Positions 20,891 to 30,028 of a stretch of DNA of 30,028 nt are shown here, piece after piece. Source of the stretch: Nymphaea colorata (Eukaryota > Streptophyta > Magnoliopsida > Nymphaeales > Nymphaeaceae); contig NW_022204946.1 in assembly GCF_008831285.2 (NCBI RefSeq), positions 1 to 30,028 on the forward strand, written 5' to 3'. A program made the translations under genes and the position numbers. Positions within the stretch are counted from its first letter, which is position 1. Each line of letters starts with the position of its first letter. Below the pieces are notes generated by a model. That model was not told where the DNA came from. It did no database searches and was given only the letters and a program-made list of their open reading frames with translations.

Positions 20891-23140
20891 ATGCAGTGCC
20901 TCTATTATAATTTCGAAGAATGGAAATATAAGAAGAGCTTGCTTCCTTCTCAAGAAGCATGAAAATAATTATAAAAACCAACTCCTGCTTGCCCTCAGGG
21001 CCTCCAATAGCAAGCATTGCGCAGTCAATGGCAATACCTACGAGCAGATAGTCGCGTCCCTTCGCAATGTATGCCATGCATCGGGGAATTGCGAAGATTT
21101 GGAAGATTTTTTCAGGGAAATAGGAGTGGATAGAAAGACATGGCTTAAGATTGAAAACCCACAGGAGAAGTTCAATTTCATTATCAAAAACTTAGAGAAG
21201 TGTATAGAAGAAAACAAGAAAAAGGTAAATGTCCAAATCGATAACTTTCTCATCAACAGCAAGAAAACTCCAACCAGTAGTCAAGCGTTCAAAGAGAATA
21301 GAAGCAAGGATAGCTTCGATTGGCTGAAGTTGAAGAATAAGTATCCGATGTGTGAGCCGAAGTTGAAGGCAAAGCTGGTGCAGGCCATCAGTGACAATAA
21401 AAATGAAAATAGGATTCGGGATAGGATCAATGAGCCTGACAGGTTTGAAAAAGTGACGTTACTTGACGAATCTCTGATCTTAGATGAGTATTAAAAGATC
21501 AAAATCGACTATAAATGGACTGAGGAGGATGAAAAATTGTTCATTTCCAATATAAACGGACTCAAGAATAAGTTTAACTAAACCTAGTTCCTCAAGAAAT
21601 GCGGAAGATTCAGGTTCATCTCAGATCATAACTTTAGACGTTGGCTGCTGAGGAAATCTCAAGAAGATTGGACCAAAGCAACAAAGTTTACCTCTCTCGT
21701 TAGTTCTGCTAGACAAGTATTATTCCACAACCTAGTTTCTAACTGAACAAGAAATGAGGTTTATCCTTAAAACAAGTCCCCTCCTGAGCAAATGCGTAGA
21801 TAAAAACTTCATCAGAAGCGCCATCAAGAACATCCAATACGAAGATATCAACAAATTGTAGCTTAAAATCGCATAAAATATCATCAGTCGGTTCGATCAG
21901 ATCGAAAAGCAGTGAAGGAAAGCAGAAAAATGTATAAACAGTCTCGCAACAACGAGATAAAGGAAAGAATTGTGGAGTTTGAGAAGAAGCAATAATTCTA
22001 AGTCATTAGATAGATAGCAAGGTAGGAATTAAAAAAGCATAAACTGAAGACACACGGTTCTCTAAGCACAACTTCAATCAGTCCAAGCCTATGAACCTTT
22101 AAAACAAAAGAAATACTTACCTTTGAACCATACCATCCTCCGAGCGGCCTCTTTGTCAAGGATTGCAATGAACAGTGCAATGACGACCTGGTAAGAATGC
22201 TTTAATACAGTTTAACCATTACGAAGTCGGCTACATTTAGCGAGAAAAAAGAAATGTATAAAGAAACGGAAGCGTAAAGACTTCCATGTCGATGGTGCAA
22301 TTCTATACTGGAGGCCCTTAGAATAAGAATCCCAACATTCCTCACGAAGCTATCAATACGATCTGCCGCATTATCAAGGCCCAGTTCTTCGAAAAGTCAT
22401 TGAAGTAGGCAATTGAAAACTATTAAATCCCAAGCTTATAAGTCACCACAAGGACGCAGAATAGTCTGGCTGGAAAGCAAATGAGCTGTTACGATCTCGA
22501 CCGAAGGCCTAAAACTGTCCAAAAGCTAAATGAAGAGACAAACGAAGCGCCATCAAGAAAAAGATTCTGGAGAACAAATAAAGTAAAATTTGGTTTATTT
22601 AGAAGCGAAAGCCATCGTCTATGTCAATAAATTGCTCGCATTTGCTTCATAGAATTCTTACACGTCATTTAAGGCATTGAATGCAAAGTATACGGTGGAC
22701 CAAATCAAACAAAGGACCACAGAGGCAACACTGCCTTATATTACGCAGCTAAGAACCAAAATTTGGAGTTTATGAACCATCTTTTGAACTTCGGAGCAGA
22801 TCCAAGCGTGGTATGCGAAAAAGGTAAAACAATATCTATTTAGATAACACCCCTTTGCACCATATCTTCAAGACCAACAATATAAACCTGATCATTCGGT
22901 GCCTCTGTTCCCACAAAACTCCCAACCTGAATGCTTTAAACAACGAAAACAAGACTCCTTTGGCCTATAGCACCCATGACACCCTCTCTAAGCTAAACCT
23001 TCAAGACGGAGTTTTAACTGTCCAAAATAGAAAGGTCGATTTTGACAAAACTACTCCTCTCTCAAGAGAAACTAGAAAGACTATCGTAATCGTTTGGTTG
23101 GGAAAATGGCAGAGTAAACAGTCGAGTTAAACTCGTATGA
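20891..23140 (+). CDS. Ankyrin-repeat protein with long helical N-terminus
   Basis: The clearest part is the C-terminal ankyrin unit: HRGNTALYYAAKNQNLEFMN, HLLNFGADPSVVCEK, then after a 20-base intron DNTPLHHIFKTNNINLIIRC and NENKTPLAYS. Upstream is a long helical, charged region from about 20890 (MQCLYYNFEEWKYKK) through LLLALRASNSKHCAVNG, KYPMCEPKLKAKLVQAISDN, KWTEEDEKLFISNINGL and TEQEMRFILKTSPLLSKC. A Cys pair (DCNEQCNDDL) lies before a second 20-base intron. A further possible 20-base intron lies at 22583. Frame continuity between the halves near 21918 needs one added base, so this could instead be two genes, the second starting at ATG 21930. Ankyrin repeats mediate protein binding; the partner is unknown. 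The best stop is TGA 23138-23140. Confidence 0.6.
22191..22210 (+). other. 20-base intron in the ankyrin gene
   Basis: GTAAGAAT...AATACAG, 20 bases. Removal joins NEQCNDDL to FNHYEVGYIQREKRNVQ and the following frame stays open for several hundred bases without any correction. Confidence 0.85.
22824..22843 (+). other. 20-base intron within the ankyrin repeat
   Basis: GTAAAACA...ATTTAG, 20 bases. Splicing turns the break after SVVCEK into the textbook ankyrin start DNTPLHHIF. Confidence 0.9.
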
Positions 23141-23268
23141 TAATTGCCTTTCCTTACTCGTGATTTTATACTTCTAATAAAAGATATGCTGTTTGGGTTA
23201 TTATCGATCTTTTGGCCATTGTTGCACAGCGTAAGATAATGATGATTTGGTGATTAATTTTTGTTACT

Positions 23269-23970
23269 ATGGAGCATATAACTAAAGGACTTGATGATAA
23301 GTTAGCCACAATAACCAAACTACAACTCAACTACAGACAGAAAAAACTTGACTATGCCACTTTTGCCCTAGGTAATGAAGTTGATCTCCCTCCCATCACC
23401 AGCGTACTGGTCAGATTTCCCTCCGTCAATAAGGAAAAAGTTGATATCAAGAACAGCCGAAAGAGAAAAAACATTATCTAGCTGGACCGTATCCTCGAGA
23501 ATAGCAACCAAAAGATAAACAGCGAAGATATAAACAGAATCATCTTTGCAAGCCCCATGAAGAATAGGATCACCTTCCAGAGAACCTTCTTCCGCTCCAG
23601 TCTCTACTTCACCATCGACGATAAAAAAAGCAAGCTTAGCAATCACTCAATAAGGAGTCCAGCCATGAGGAGAAGTTGAAGGAGGAGGCATATTAATTAC
23701 CACCGATGCAGATTAAAAATCAGCAATAAAATTAGAAAATTGAGGAAATCAAAATTAATTGGCTCTCAGAACCCACATCCTAGACGGTAAGAAGAAAACT
23801 AGGTACTCTAATGTGCTTGACTCTAATCCCGAATCAATCCTTTAAAGAAGAAAAAAAGAAAGGACCTGGAGACGTGCATTCGAGTCGAAAATGCCCCACA
23901 ACATCAACCGTCAAGTGAGATCTACAGTCCATGGAAGAATGATGATTTAGAGGAGTAATTAATTTTATGA
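23269..23970 (+). CDS. Hypothetical basic protein
   Basis: ATG 23269 (MEHITKGLDDKLATITKLQL) continues through an in-frame TAG at about 23479 with DRILENSNQKINSEDINRII and TFFRSSLYFTIDDKKSKL. After a frame change near 23645 comes HEEKLKEEAYQLPPMQIKNQ, then KKKTRYSNVLDSNPESIL, and it ends SSEIYSPWKNDDLEE before TGA 23968-23970. It is Lys/Asn/Gln-rich with no membrane segment. I recognise no domain. It starts 128 bases after the ankyrin gene and stops 27 bases before the RRM gene. Confidence 0.55.
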
Positions 23971-23997
23971 TTTATAATATAATTGCAGGCATTGTTG

Positions 23998-25099
23998 ATG
24001 GGCAAAAAGTAAAAGAAATAACCCCAAACAACATCTGGAGATTTTCATTAGCGGGTTACCCTACAGCTGCACTGAGGATTAACTTAGCTCTTCTTTTCCT
24101 CAGATAATATCACAGAAATCAAACTTCCTAAATTCCAAGATACTGGAAGATGCCTCGGCTACGCACATGTTACCTTTAATGATGAATAATAATACAAGAA
24201 AGCATTGGGCAGAAGTGGAGAAACTTTAGGCACTCGCTACCTGGATATTAAACCTGCAAATGGCAAGAAGTCAGAGCCAGTCAATAAAAAAGTAATCATA
24301 CCGGTGGGATGCAAGCGTCTCTTTGTCAAAAATTTGCCCTACGATCTTGAGGAAGAAGAGCTGAAGACTTAGTTTGGTTCCTGCGGAGTGCTTACCGATG
24401 TGAGAATGGTGAGGAACTGGGCAAACAAAAACTTCAAAGGATTCGCATATGTCGACTATAGAGACTTGGGAAGCGTTAAAAAAGCAATTGAAAAGTACCA
24501 TGGCAAGCCTTATAGAGGAAGAAACTCATCCTGGATGCCGTCACCACAGACCAAAAGAAAGGATTCAGAAGACACGATCCAAACTACAATCCTAACGCAG
24601 TCGAGAGGAACAAAATTGATTTTAAAACTTATAGTTTTGCATGTTACTTGATGACCAATCAATATAATAATTAGATTGTAGGGAAAATGAAATGGAACGG
24701 GAAGGTAGATGAAAAAACCAAAGAAAAAATCGAACTTCTTTTGAAATAATTCGACAAGTTCATACATTAAGCCATTAAGGAGGATCAGCACCCGAAGACA
24801 AGTCCATAGTAAGAGAGTGGAAAAATTTCAAAAACGTAATCGAGAAAGATCCCAACGATATCTAGGCCCTCCATGCCTACATAAATGCGATTTCTGTATA
24901 AGAACGACAGGAAAGCAAGACCACAAAGAACACGCTTTTGGTTTCAAGGAGTCAGTCCAACATCAACGCCCGCACAGGTGGATCCAAGCATGAGATTGCA
25001 TTTTAAGTTGATAAGAATCGACTGAAGAAATCAATACGGGAGCTGGTTGACTCCATCGTGAGGAATAACAAAGAATCACTCAGATTAGACACCAAGTGA
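23998..25099 (+). CDS. RNA-binding protein with two RRM domains
   Basis: ATG 23998 (MGKKQKKQPQTTSGD). First RRM: RNP2-like IFISGLPYSCTEDQL and RNP1-like RCLGYAHVTF. Second RRM: KRLFVKNLPYDLEEEEL (RNP2) and NFKGFAYVDY (RNP1), ending KYHGKPYRGR. This resembles nucleolin-type RNA-binding proteins, probably nuclear or nucleolar; exact targets are unknown. After RGRKLILDAVTTDQKKGF the frame goes on through HDPNYNPNAVERN, an AT-rich stretch at 24610-24680 and KEKIELLLKQFDKFIHQAIK to SIVRNNKESLRLDTK before TGA 25097-25099. That C-terminal part (from ATG 24651) could be a separate small gene. Frame changes occur near 24050, 24100, 24530 and 24800. Confidence 0.75.
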
Positions 25100-25434
25100 T
25101 TGTTTTAAGCTACATTATCAAGTCATACAAAAACCGATCAGAATCCAAGAATAACCTTGTTTTAGGCATCAAGGATGAAGGTTTATAGGCTATATAAGGA
25201 CCAGTATAAAGACGGTATAATAGAGTTCAGGTGATTGAGAAATCCTCAACAACTTAGTCCAGCCAAAAGCCATATATTAATTCTTGTAAAAATTTCAAAG
25301 ATGATGCACATACTTTGCATTCTAAAACATAAATTTTACATTAAATCCGGTTACTCTCACACTATTGTAGACGAGAGTCTGTAAAGATGTCAGCAGCTTA
25401 TATTCGAGAGAAGAATGTCGAGAATAGTTAATGA
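25100..25434 (+). other. Open stretch between the RRM and DOMON genes
   Basis: About 330 bases are open in one frame from just after the RRM stop to TGA 25432-25434. The translation includes SYKNRSESKNNLVLGIKDEG and SSTTQSSQKPYINSCKNFKD. One added base near 25095 would make it a C-terminal extension of the RRM protein. The second half is AT-rich and looks intergenic. I see no ATG-initiated gene that convinces me. Confidence 0.35.
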
Positions 25435-25451
25435 AATATAATATATAACAA

Positions 25452-26652
25452 ATGATCATCATAACTGTGCTCCTTACGCTGCTTCCATTGCTCAACAGTA
25501 CAGTCCTTACCCTTTCTGGAGGCTAGCTGACCATCAATGGCGCCATCACCACTTCCTACATGGATCTCTTCATGAATTTTACAGCCAACGTGCAGTGGGT
25601 GGCCATCATCTGGTCCCAAAACGAGGCAGACACAGACGTCACCCTCTTCAAAGCCAATCCCAGCAACCCAGCATACCCAGTCACCATCGTTGACTGCTAT
25701 CTGGACCAGAATAGCGCCATCCAAGAAGACAACATCCAAAATTTGATGACTTCGGTCACTGGATACACTGGCGACATTAGCGACGGAATCAGTGCCGCTT
25801 CAAGAGGATCTCGTGACAGGAGATACCAAGGACATCATCATATACTCTAACTCAGTCATACAGATATGCGCATATGTTCCTACAGCCCTTTGTGGTGGCG
25901 GATTCGAGACAGGCAATGAGAAGGATTGCTCTTATCTCAGCCTCCATCAAAACGTCAACTACTATTACGACAGAATGTTGGGAAATTTTGCAGCAACAAG
26001 CACCTTTGGTGGAGGAAACTAACAGTGTACGCAACATAATCCACGATGGGTATTCTCTATAAAGCTATCTCTTCTTAGGAGTGGTCCACAAGGCACAGGG
26101 TCTCAATCCCTTCACGCCCAAATATCTCGGAGTCCTTTATTCTGATTCTTCATCAACAACGATATGGCGATCATCCAGTTCAATACAGTGGGTGTCAGCT
26201 TGGACATCCATATCAATGACTATTATGCAAGAAGCGCAACCTCTGCAGCTGACGATTTCTCCTATACTGTTAATCAGGGAAGCAGGGATGTATACACGGT
26301 GATGACAGCCTATGACCCTTCAGCCTATATGGTCGGCTCATACAAGAGAAAGTTCGAAACTGGAGACATCAACAGGGATATTATCTTGACTGCTGGAGAG
26401 TCAACTTATTGCGTCATTTATGGAAATAACCTTGCCTTTTCCACCTTCGCCCAAGCTGATAAGTTTTGCTTCAATTTCAGCCTAACAACCCAGTACACTT
26501 CATTCTTCAGGGAAACAAGCACGACCTCTGTAAATGTCCAATAATATGTCCCACCTGCAAGCCAAGTCTCAGTCGTAACAGCTACCTTCTAGTCCAAATT
26601 AGTCCCCTTATTAGGCTTAATCATCATGTTATTCGCAATGATTTTTATTTGA
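25452..26652 (+). CDS. Secreted, C-terminally anchored protein with two DOMON-like domains
   Basis: ATG 25452 begins MIIITVLLTLLPLLNSTVLT, a clear signal peptide. The first domain (VQWVAIIWSQNEADTDVTLF, TIVDCYLDQNSAIQEDNIQN, DLVTGDTKDIIIYSN) and the second (VSLDIHINDYYAR, YKRKFETGDINRDIILTAGE) both show the DOMON signature Arg/Leu-x-TGD-x-x-D near the end of the sandwich. DOMON domains bind haem or sugars and are usually extracellular. The last residues (LVPLLGLIIMLFAMIFI before TGA 26650-26652) are hydrophobic right to the end, which fits a GPI-anchor signal or tail anchor, so a cell-surface protein is likely. Frame changes lie near 25790 and between 25880 and 26160, where the exact path is unclear. 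Confidence 0.65.
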
Positions 26653-26769
26653 ATTTCCCATGGATAATAAATCGAATGACCCCGGGTACAAAAAATAATA
26701 AGTTTTATTTTATGTCGATCCGATTGTAGGGGGTTGATAATTATTTAATAATAACAATTAATAATAAAA

Positions 26770-27306
26770 ATGAATAGTCTTTATCCTCCTCTGTAGAGCA
26801 GCGAAGAGGAAGCCATTAATTGCCTCAGGTAGATCAGCAACCAGACCGAAACAAAGCCAATCTACGATTGGTAGGCGAATAAATAGGCAAAGAAGAAGAG
26901 AAAATAGACGCAAAGACACAAGCATGGATCCTCTTGCGACTAGACCAATATCAAGATATCAAAATTGCCCTTCATTCCCAGCAAACAAAATATGAATGAA
27001 AACAATCCTTGCTTTGTTCAATCCAACAACAGAGTCAATAGCTATGTCCTCTTCGAAAAAGGCCTTGGATCCTATGGAACAGTAAACTTCAAGAAATCAA
27101 AAGGACCTCTCAAGCACTACAACTAACGAAGCAAGTTCATAAAGCTTTACTCATAGTCAAGTGAGCATGAGATTGAGCTGATCAAGGAGTGGCTGACCAT
27201 GAAGAAGGAAAGTTGTAAATCTTACAATCAAATTTTTTTCAAAAAGAAAAATAAGGAGAACAAGGATGACAATTTTCTTAAAATTTCCATCAAGAACATT
27301 CTCTGA
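26770..27306 (+). CDS. Hypothetical protein, clean 178-residue frame
   Basis: ATG 26770 to TGA 27304-27306 is one uninterrupted frame under the TGA-only code, with no intron or indel. It is the best single demonstration of the code: seven TAG and one TAA are read through, compared with five CAA/CAG. The protein starts MNSLYPPLQSSEEEAINCL, has a basic stretch (AKKKRKQTQRHKHGSS) that may be a nuclear signal, then NNRVNSYVLFEKGLGSYGTV and the end KDDNFLKISIKNIL. GLGSYGTV resembles a kinase glycine loop, but no other kinase motif follows. No family is recognised. It converges with the SRPK gene across 150 bases. Confidence 0.7.
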
Positions 27307-27456
27307 GCAATCATTGCCGGTAGATTAATCATTTTTATATTGTTTAGTGTATTAATTATCATCCCGAAAATTGCCAATTTCCCTTTGTATCAAGCTCGCA
27401 CAAGGATATTCCCTCACTATAGCCGATATACCCAAGGTCAGTAAAGCTCCTGTCGA

Positions 27457-29123
27457 TCAGTCTGATATCTGCTTGCCGACCCTATTCTCCCACCTCTACT
27501 TCTTGCCAATTCGTTTATTCAAGTTGAGCTTATTCTAAGGTTAAGTCTCTTTGGTTGTTTGATGATCAAGTAGAAACTGTTCCTCATTTTAGTCGAACTT
27601 TTTCCTCAGCTAAGCATACTAATTTTGCTCAATTTTATAATCCTTTGGAATCTTTCGTGAAAGCCAAAGAGATTTTAAAGCGTTTAATGCAGATATACGC
27701 TTTTCAGGCTCATGGATAAGAGTTGGAAGCAAAAAATTAGCAAATTAGTCGGCTTACTCTTTCTTTATTTGGTTCTTTATCTGCAAGACCATGTTCAAGG
27801 GATAAGAAGTTATGTTGGGGAAATTTCTCATTTTGCCGTCTTTCAGGAAATACCGATTCTTTTTTGGACTTCTGGCAATGAAGGTGGGGTGGAAGGGCCC
27901 TACTATCTATTGGATTTGAGCCAAGTGGTCCTAATTTTTGCTCCAAGTTTCAGTCTTAGTGGGGTAAAACAGGATATCTCCGGTCAGCATTTCGTACATC
28001 ATGCAGCCAAACGACCATAGATCTGCACTCTAGTTGTATGTTTGCCCCAGAATCACTTCAGGCGACCTGTATTGTCTAGTTTGGATCTAACTAGAAAGTG
28101 GCGATGCTTCCAGCAGGCGTTCCCCATGTCACCTATCTTTATGGTGAAAGGCATTTTAGCAGCTAAGACCGATTGAAAGTTATCTTGCCTTTTTTCAAGT
28201 CGAAAAGCTAATCCAAACGGCATGTCAGCTGTTTTTTATCCTCACTTTCTCCATATTCTCATTATGCCCTGTAGATTATATTTGAATTTCCTTCTTCAGT
28301 TTTTTCTTTAACGTTTTTTCTGATTTTTATTCAATTTCTCGTTTTTCAGCTTCTATTCAATCTTGTTGATCTTTGCAGAATGTGTGATTTATTCTAATGG
28401 GTATTCTCGAATCCTAATGCCTTCTGAAGAACTTTTATCCTTTAGTTAAACAGTTAACCGTTGGCCAGTTGTCCATGCTATACTATTTCCTTCAATTCAG
28501 CATCACTGAGGCCGACCATTACGTTTTATGGTTTTAGATCAGTGTGAATGACTCCACAGACTCTGTGCAGAAAGTCCAAGCCTACGAGAACTTGTCTCGA
28601 TATTTCCTGGCAGACATCCATAGGCAATCCTTGGTAGTTATATCTCTTGATAACGTCCAGCAGGTTGCAGCTAGGATCTAAAACACCATGCAAAAGTGAT
28701 TTCCACAGTACGTTTTATGCACAAAGGCATTGAGGAGTCCCACCACATGCGATTCCTCCCTGCCTTTCCCCACTACTTGCTGTGGCATTTCTATTATATT
28801 CTCTGCAGGATCTAAACCTCGTCAAAGGCCGCCTCCATGTACTGAGATGAGCTCTTCTGGATCTTTACAGCAACGTAGGTTTTGTGTTTAAAGTCCTTGC
28901 AGAGCCAAACCGTTGAAAAATGCCCCCATCCTAACTTTTGGATCACCACATATCGGTTTAGCAGAACTTCTCCAATGTGGACGGGATGATAGCCTCCGAT
29001 TTCATAATCCTCAATCCCCTCATCTTCCGAATCGTCTTCATCATCCAATCTCCTAAGTACATCCCTGATTTTTTCCCCCAAGTCGATGGTGGCATTATTA
29101 GAGGTATGGTTCTTTCGTTCCAT
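27457..29123 (-). CDS. SRPK: SR-protein kinase (SRPK family)
   Basis: From ATG 29123 (MERKNHTSNNATIDL) an acidic lead (DDEDDSEDEGIEDYEIGGYH) is followed by the glycine loop LGWGHFSTVWL and the ATP Lys in VAVKIQKS. FDEVQIL follows, then the SRPK catalytic loop GVIHTDLKPQN near 28540 (HTD in place of HRD, as usual in this family). After a Gln/Asn/Lys-rich spacer come IKIGDMGNACW in the DFG position (about 28115), then SADLWSFGCMMYEMLTGDIL. The C-lobe ends FANFLLPTLIHEPEKRISAL and a basic tail to TGA 27457-27459. SRPKs split their kinase domain with a spacer and phosphorylate Arg/Ser splicing factors. Frame changes, mostly one base, occur near 28800, 28690, 28070 and 27900-28000. The spacer at 28150-28450 is AT-rich and may hide introns. 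Confidence 0.85.
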
Positions 29124-29724
29124 GAGCGTGCTTTCTTAATAGAGGGAGTCTAAATGATTCTGTGCGTACCTTTGAGCATGGTTTTTAAATTTCTTTGGAA
29201 AATAACTGAATAATATAAAGAAATTATGGATCATGCGATAGTGAGTAGCTTTCTTGTCCTTGATTTATTGCTTTACCTTGTAAACTCCTCACTAGTTTTA
29301 CTGAAATTTTGGATGACTTTCATGCAGGCCTTGTCGTTCTTGAGGTCCTTCCGCTTATAGTTCTTGCGGTAGAGGCTTAGATTATACATCATATTTGGCT
29401 TTGTATGAGAACTAAGAACTCCGTTTGCCTTTCTTCCCTATTCCATGTTTCCCAAGGTTGAATGAGTGGAGCTGTTAGCGTGTGCCGCAGGTGGTAATTT
29501 GGAACTAGCCTATGTGTGCATTCTTCTTTATCGGTGCTAGTAGTGTTATGGCATCGATGTTAAGGGATCAGATTTCCTTTGAATCCCTTCCTGCTAAGAT
29601 CGGCCTGGTTGGCAAACTGATACAAGCTTTCCTCGAAGGTTTTCTATATGACCGCCTTTCTGATGAGTTTGCGATGCAGCTGGAGGAAGAGTTTTACATC
29701 AAAGGAGGCCCGTTTAGGCTGCAT
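29124..29724 (-). CDS. Upstream coding stretch, N-terminal extension of SRPK or separate small gene
   Basis: From ATG 29724 the minus strand reads MQPKRASFDVKLFLQLHRKL and EESLYQFANQADLSRKGF. After a frame change near 29520 it reads ASSKLPPAAHANSSTHSTLG, then MMYNLSLYRKNYKRKDLKND and KVIQNFSKTSEEFTR. One added A near 29270 carries the frame on through KKATHYRMIHNFF and HAQRYAQNHLDSLYQESTLM, directly in frame with the SRPK Met. The whole 27457-29724 may thus be one gene with an N-terminal extension of about 200 residues. The AT-rich part at 29180-29220 would be the boundary if they are two genes. No domain is recognised. Confidence 0.45.
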
Positions 29725-29907
29725 TGAGCAATAAAGGGAATTGTTCACCACGTAAGCCGATGATCCAATTATTGGTTATAGACTTTTTGATTTTTAGAGC
29801 CTCTCCGCACCCTTTGGCAGCAACTACTTTTACATTATTAATAATAAAGATAATTGTTCAGATTTTAGTATAACGCACTCATTAATTCAACTGCTTTGGT
29901 GATTGGC
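29725..29907. other. Right subtelomeric spacer
   Basis: About 180 bases of AT-rich unique sequence between the last gene and the telomere. It must hold the promoter of the rightmost minus-strand gene. I see no repeat shared with the left end. Confidence 0.6.
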
Positions 29908-30028
29908 TTGGGGTTGGGGTTGGGGTTGGGGTTGGGGTTGGGGTTGGGGTTGGGGTTGGGGTTGGGGTTGGGGTTGGGGTTGGGGTTGGGGTTGGGGTTG
30001 GGGTTGGGGTTGGGGTTGGGGTTGGGGT
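29908..30028. repeat. Right telomere, GGGGTT repeats
   Basis: About twenty perfect GGGGTT copies run to the last base. This is the G-rich strand at the 3' end, the mirror of the CCCCAA array at 1-71, so both chromosome ends are present. Confidence 0.98.

Noticed and set aside
22583-22602. A further 20-base GT-AG segment in the ankyrin gene counted as an intron
   Set aside because: The unspliced frame stays open into the ankyrin repeat, and splicing would need extra indels, so it is noted as possible but not counted.
26980-27110. GLGSYGTV as a protein kinase
   Set aside because: No ATP-Lys, HRD or DFG motif follows within the clean 178-residue frame.
1-30028. tRNA or rRNA genes, transposon, CRISPR array, virus-like genes
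   Set aside because: No cloverleaf, conserved rRNA stretch, terminal-repeat element, transposase motif or spaced repeat array was recognised by eye.

Overview
The window is a complete, telomere-capped linear chromosome of about 30 kb. It opens with CCCCAA repeats (1-71) and closes with GGGGTT repeats (29908-30028). This telomere type, dense genes, and pervasive in-frame TAA and TAG at positions where conserved families expect ordinary residues point to a ciliate macronuclear chromosome. Only TGA works as a stop; TAA and TAG are read as glutamine. I cannot name the genus. Base composition is less AT-rich than in Tetrahymena or Ichthyophthirius.

Most genes are interrupted, so short standard-code reading frames are misleading. 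Two things break the frames. First, tiny GT-AG introns: eleven well-supported ones are exactly 20 bases, one probable one is also 20, and one is 19. Second, sites where a single base seems to be missing or extra, often in A or T runs. These look like assembly indels, although real frameshifting cannot be excluded from sequence alone. CDS coordinates below are therefore start-to-stop spans, not clean open frames.

Layout, left to right: a lipid-anchored tandem C2 protein (-); a large ciliate membrane PAS protein of the 'tiny macrocysts' type (+); a Piwi/Argonaute whose catalytic acidic residues are missing (+); a tandem Myb DNA-binding protein (-); a small bromodomain-like protein (-); Vac14, the scaffold of the PI(3,5)P2 kinase complex (+); an unknown gene (+); an ATP-dependent Lon protease ending in the peroxisomal signal SKL (+); an unknown gene (+); a short choline-transporter-like membrane protein (-); a possible small secreted peptide (+); a nucleoside hydrolase (+); a coiled-coil protein (+); an unknown membrane-anchored protein (+); an ankyrin-repeat protein (+); an unknown basic protein (+); a two-RRM RNA-binding protein (+); a secreted, C-terminally anchored double-DOMON protein (+); an unknown 178-residue protein that is cleanly open under the ciliate code (+); and an SR-protein kinase with an upstream coding extension (-).

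The genes do not form one pathway. They are a normal mixture of housekeeping and ciliate-specific functions, packed with spacers of tens to a few hundred bases and almost no subtelomere (about 100 bases left, 180 right). I saw no tRNA, rRNA, transposon or CRISPR array. The most notable items are the uniform 20-base introns, the slicer-dead Piwi, the SKL-tagged Lon, and the half-length choline-transporter-like gene.
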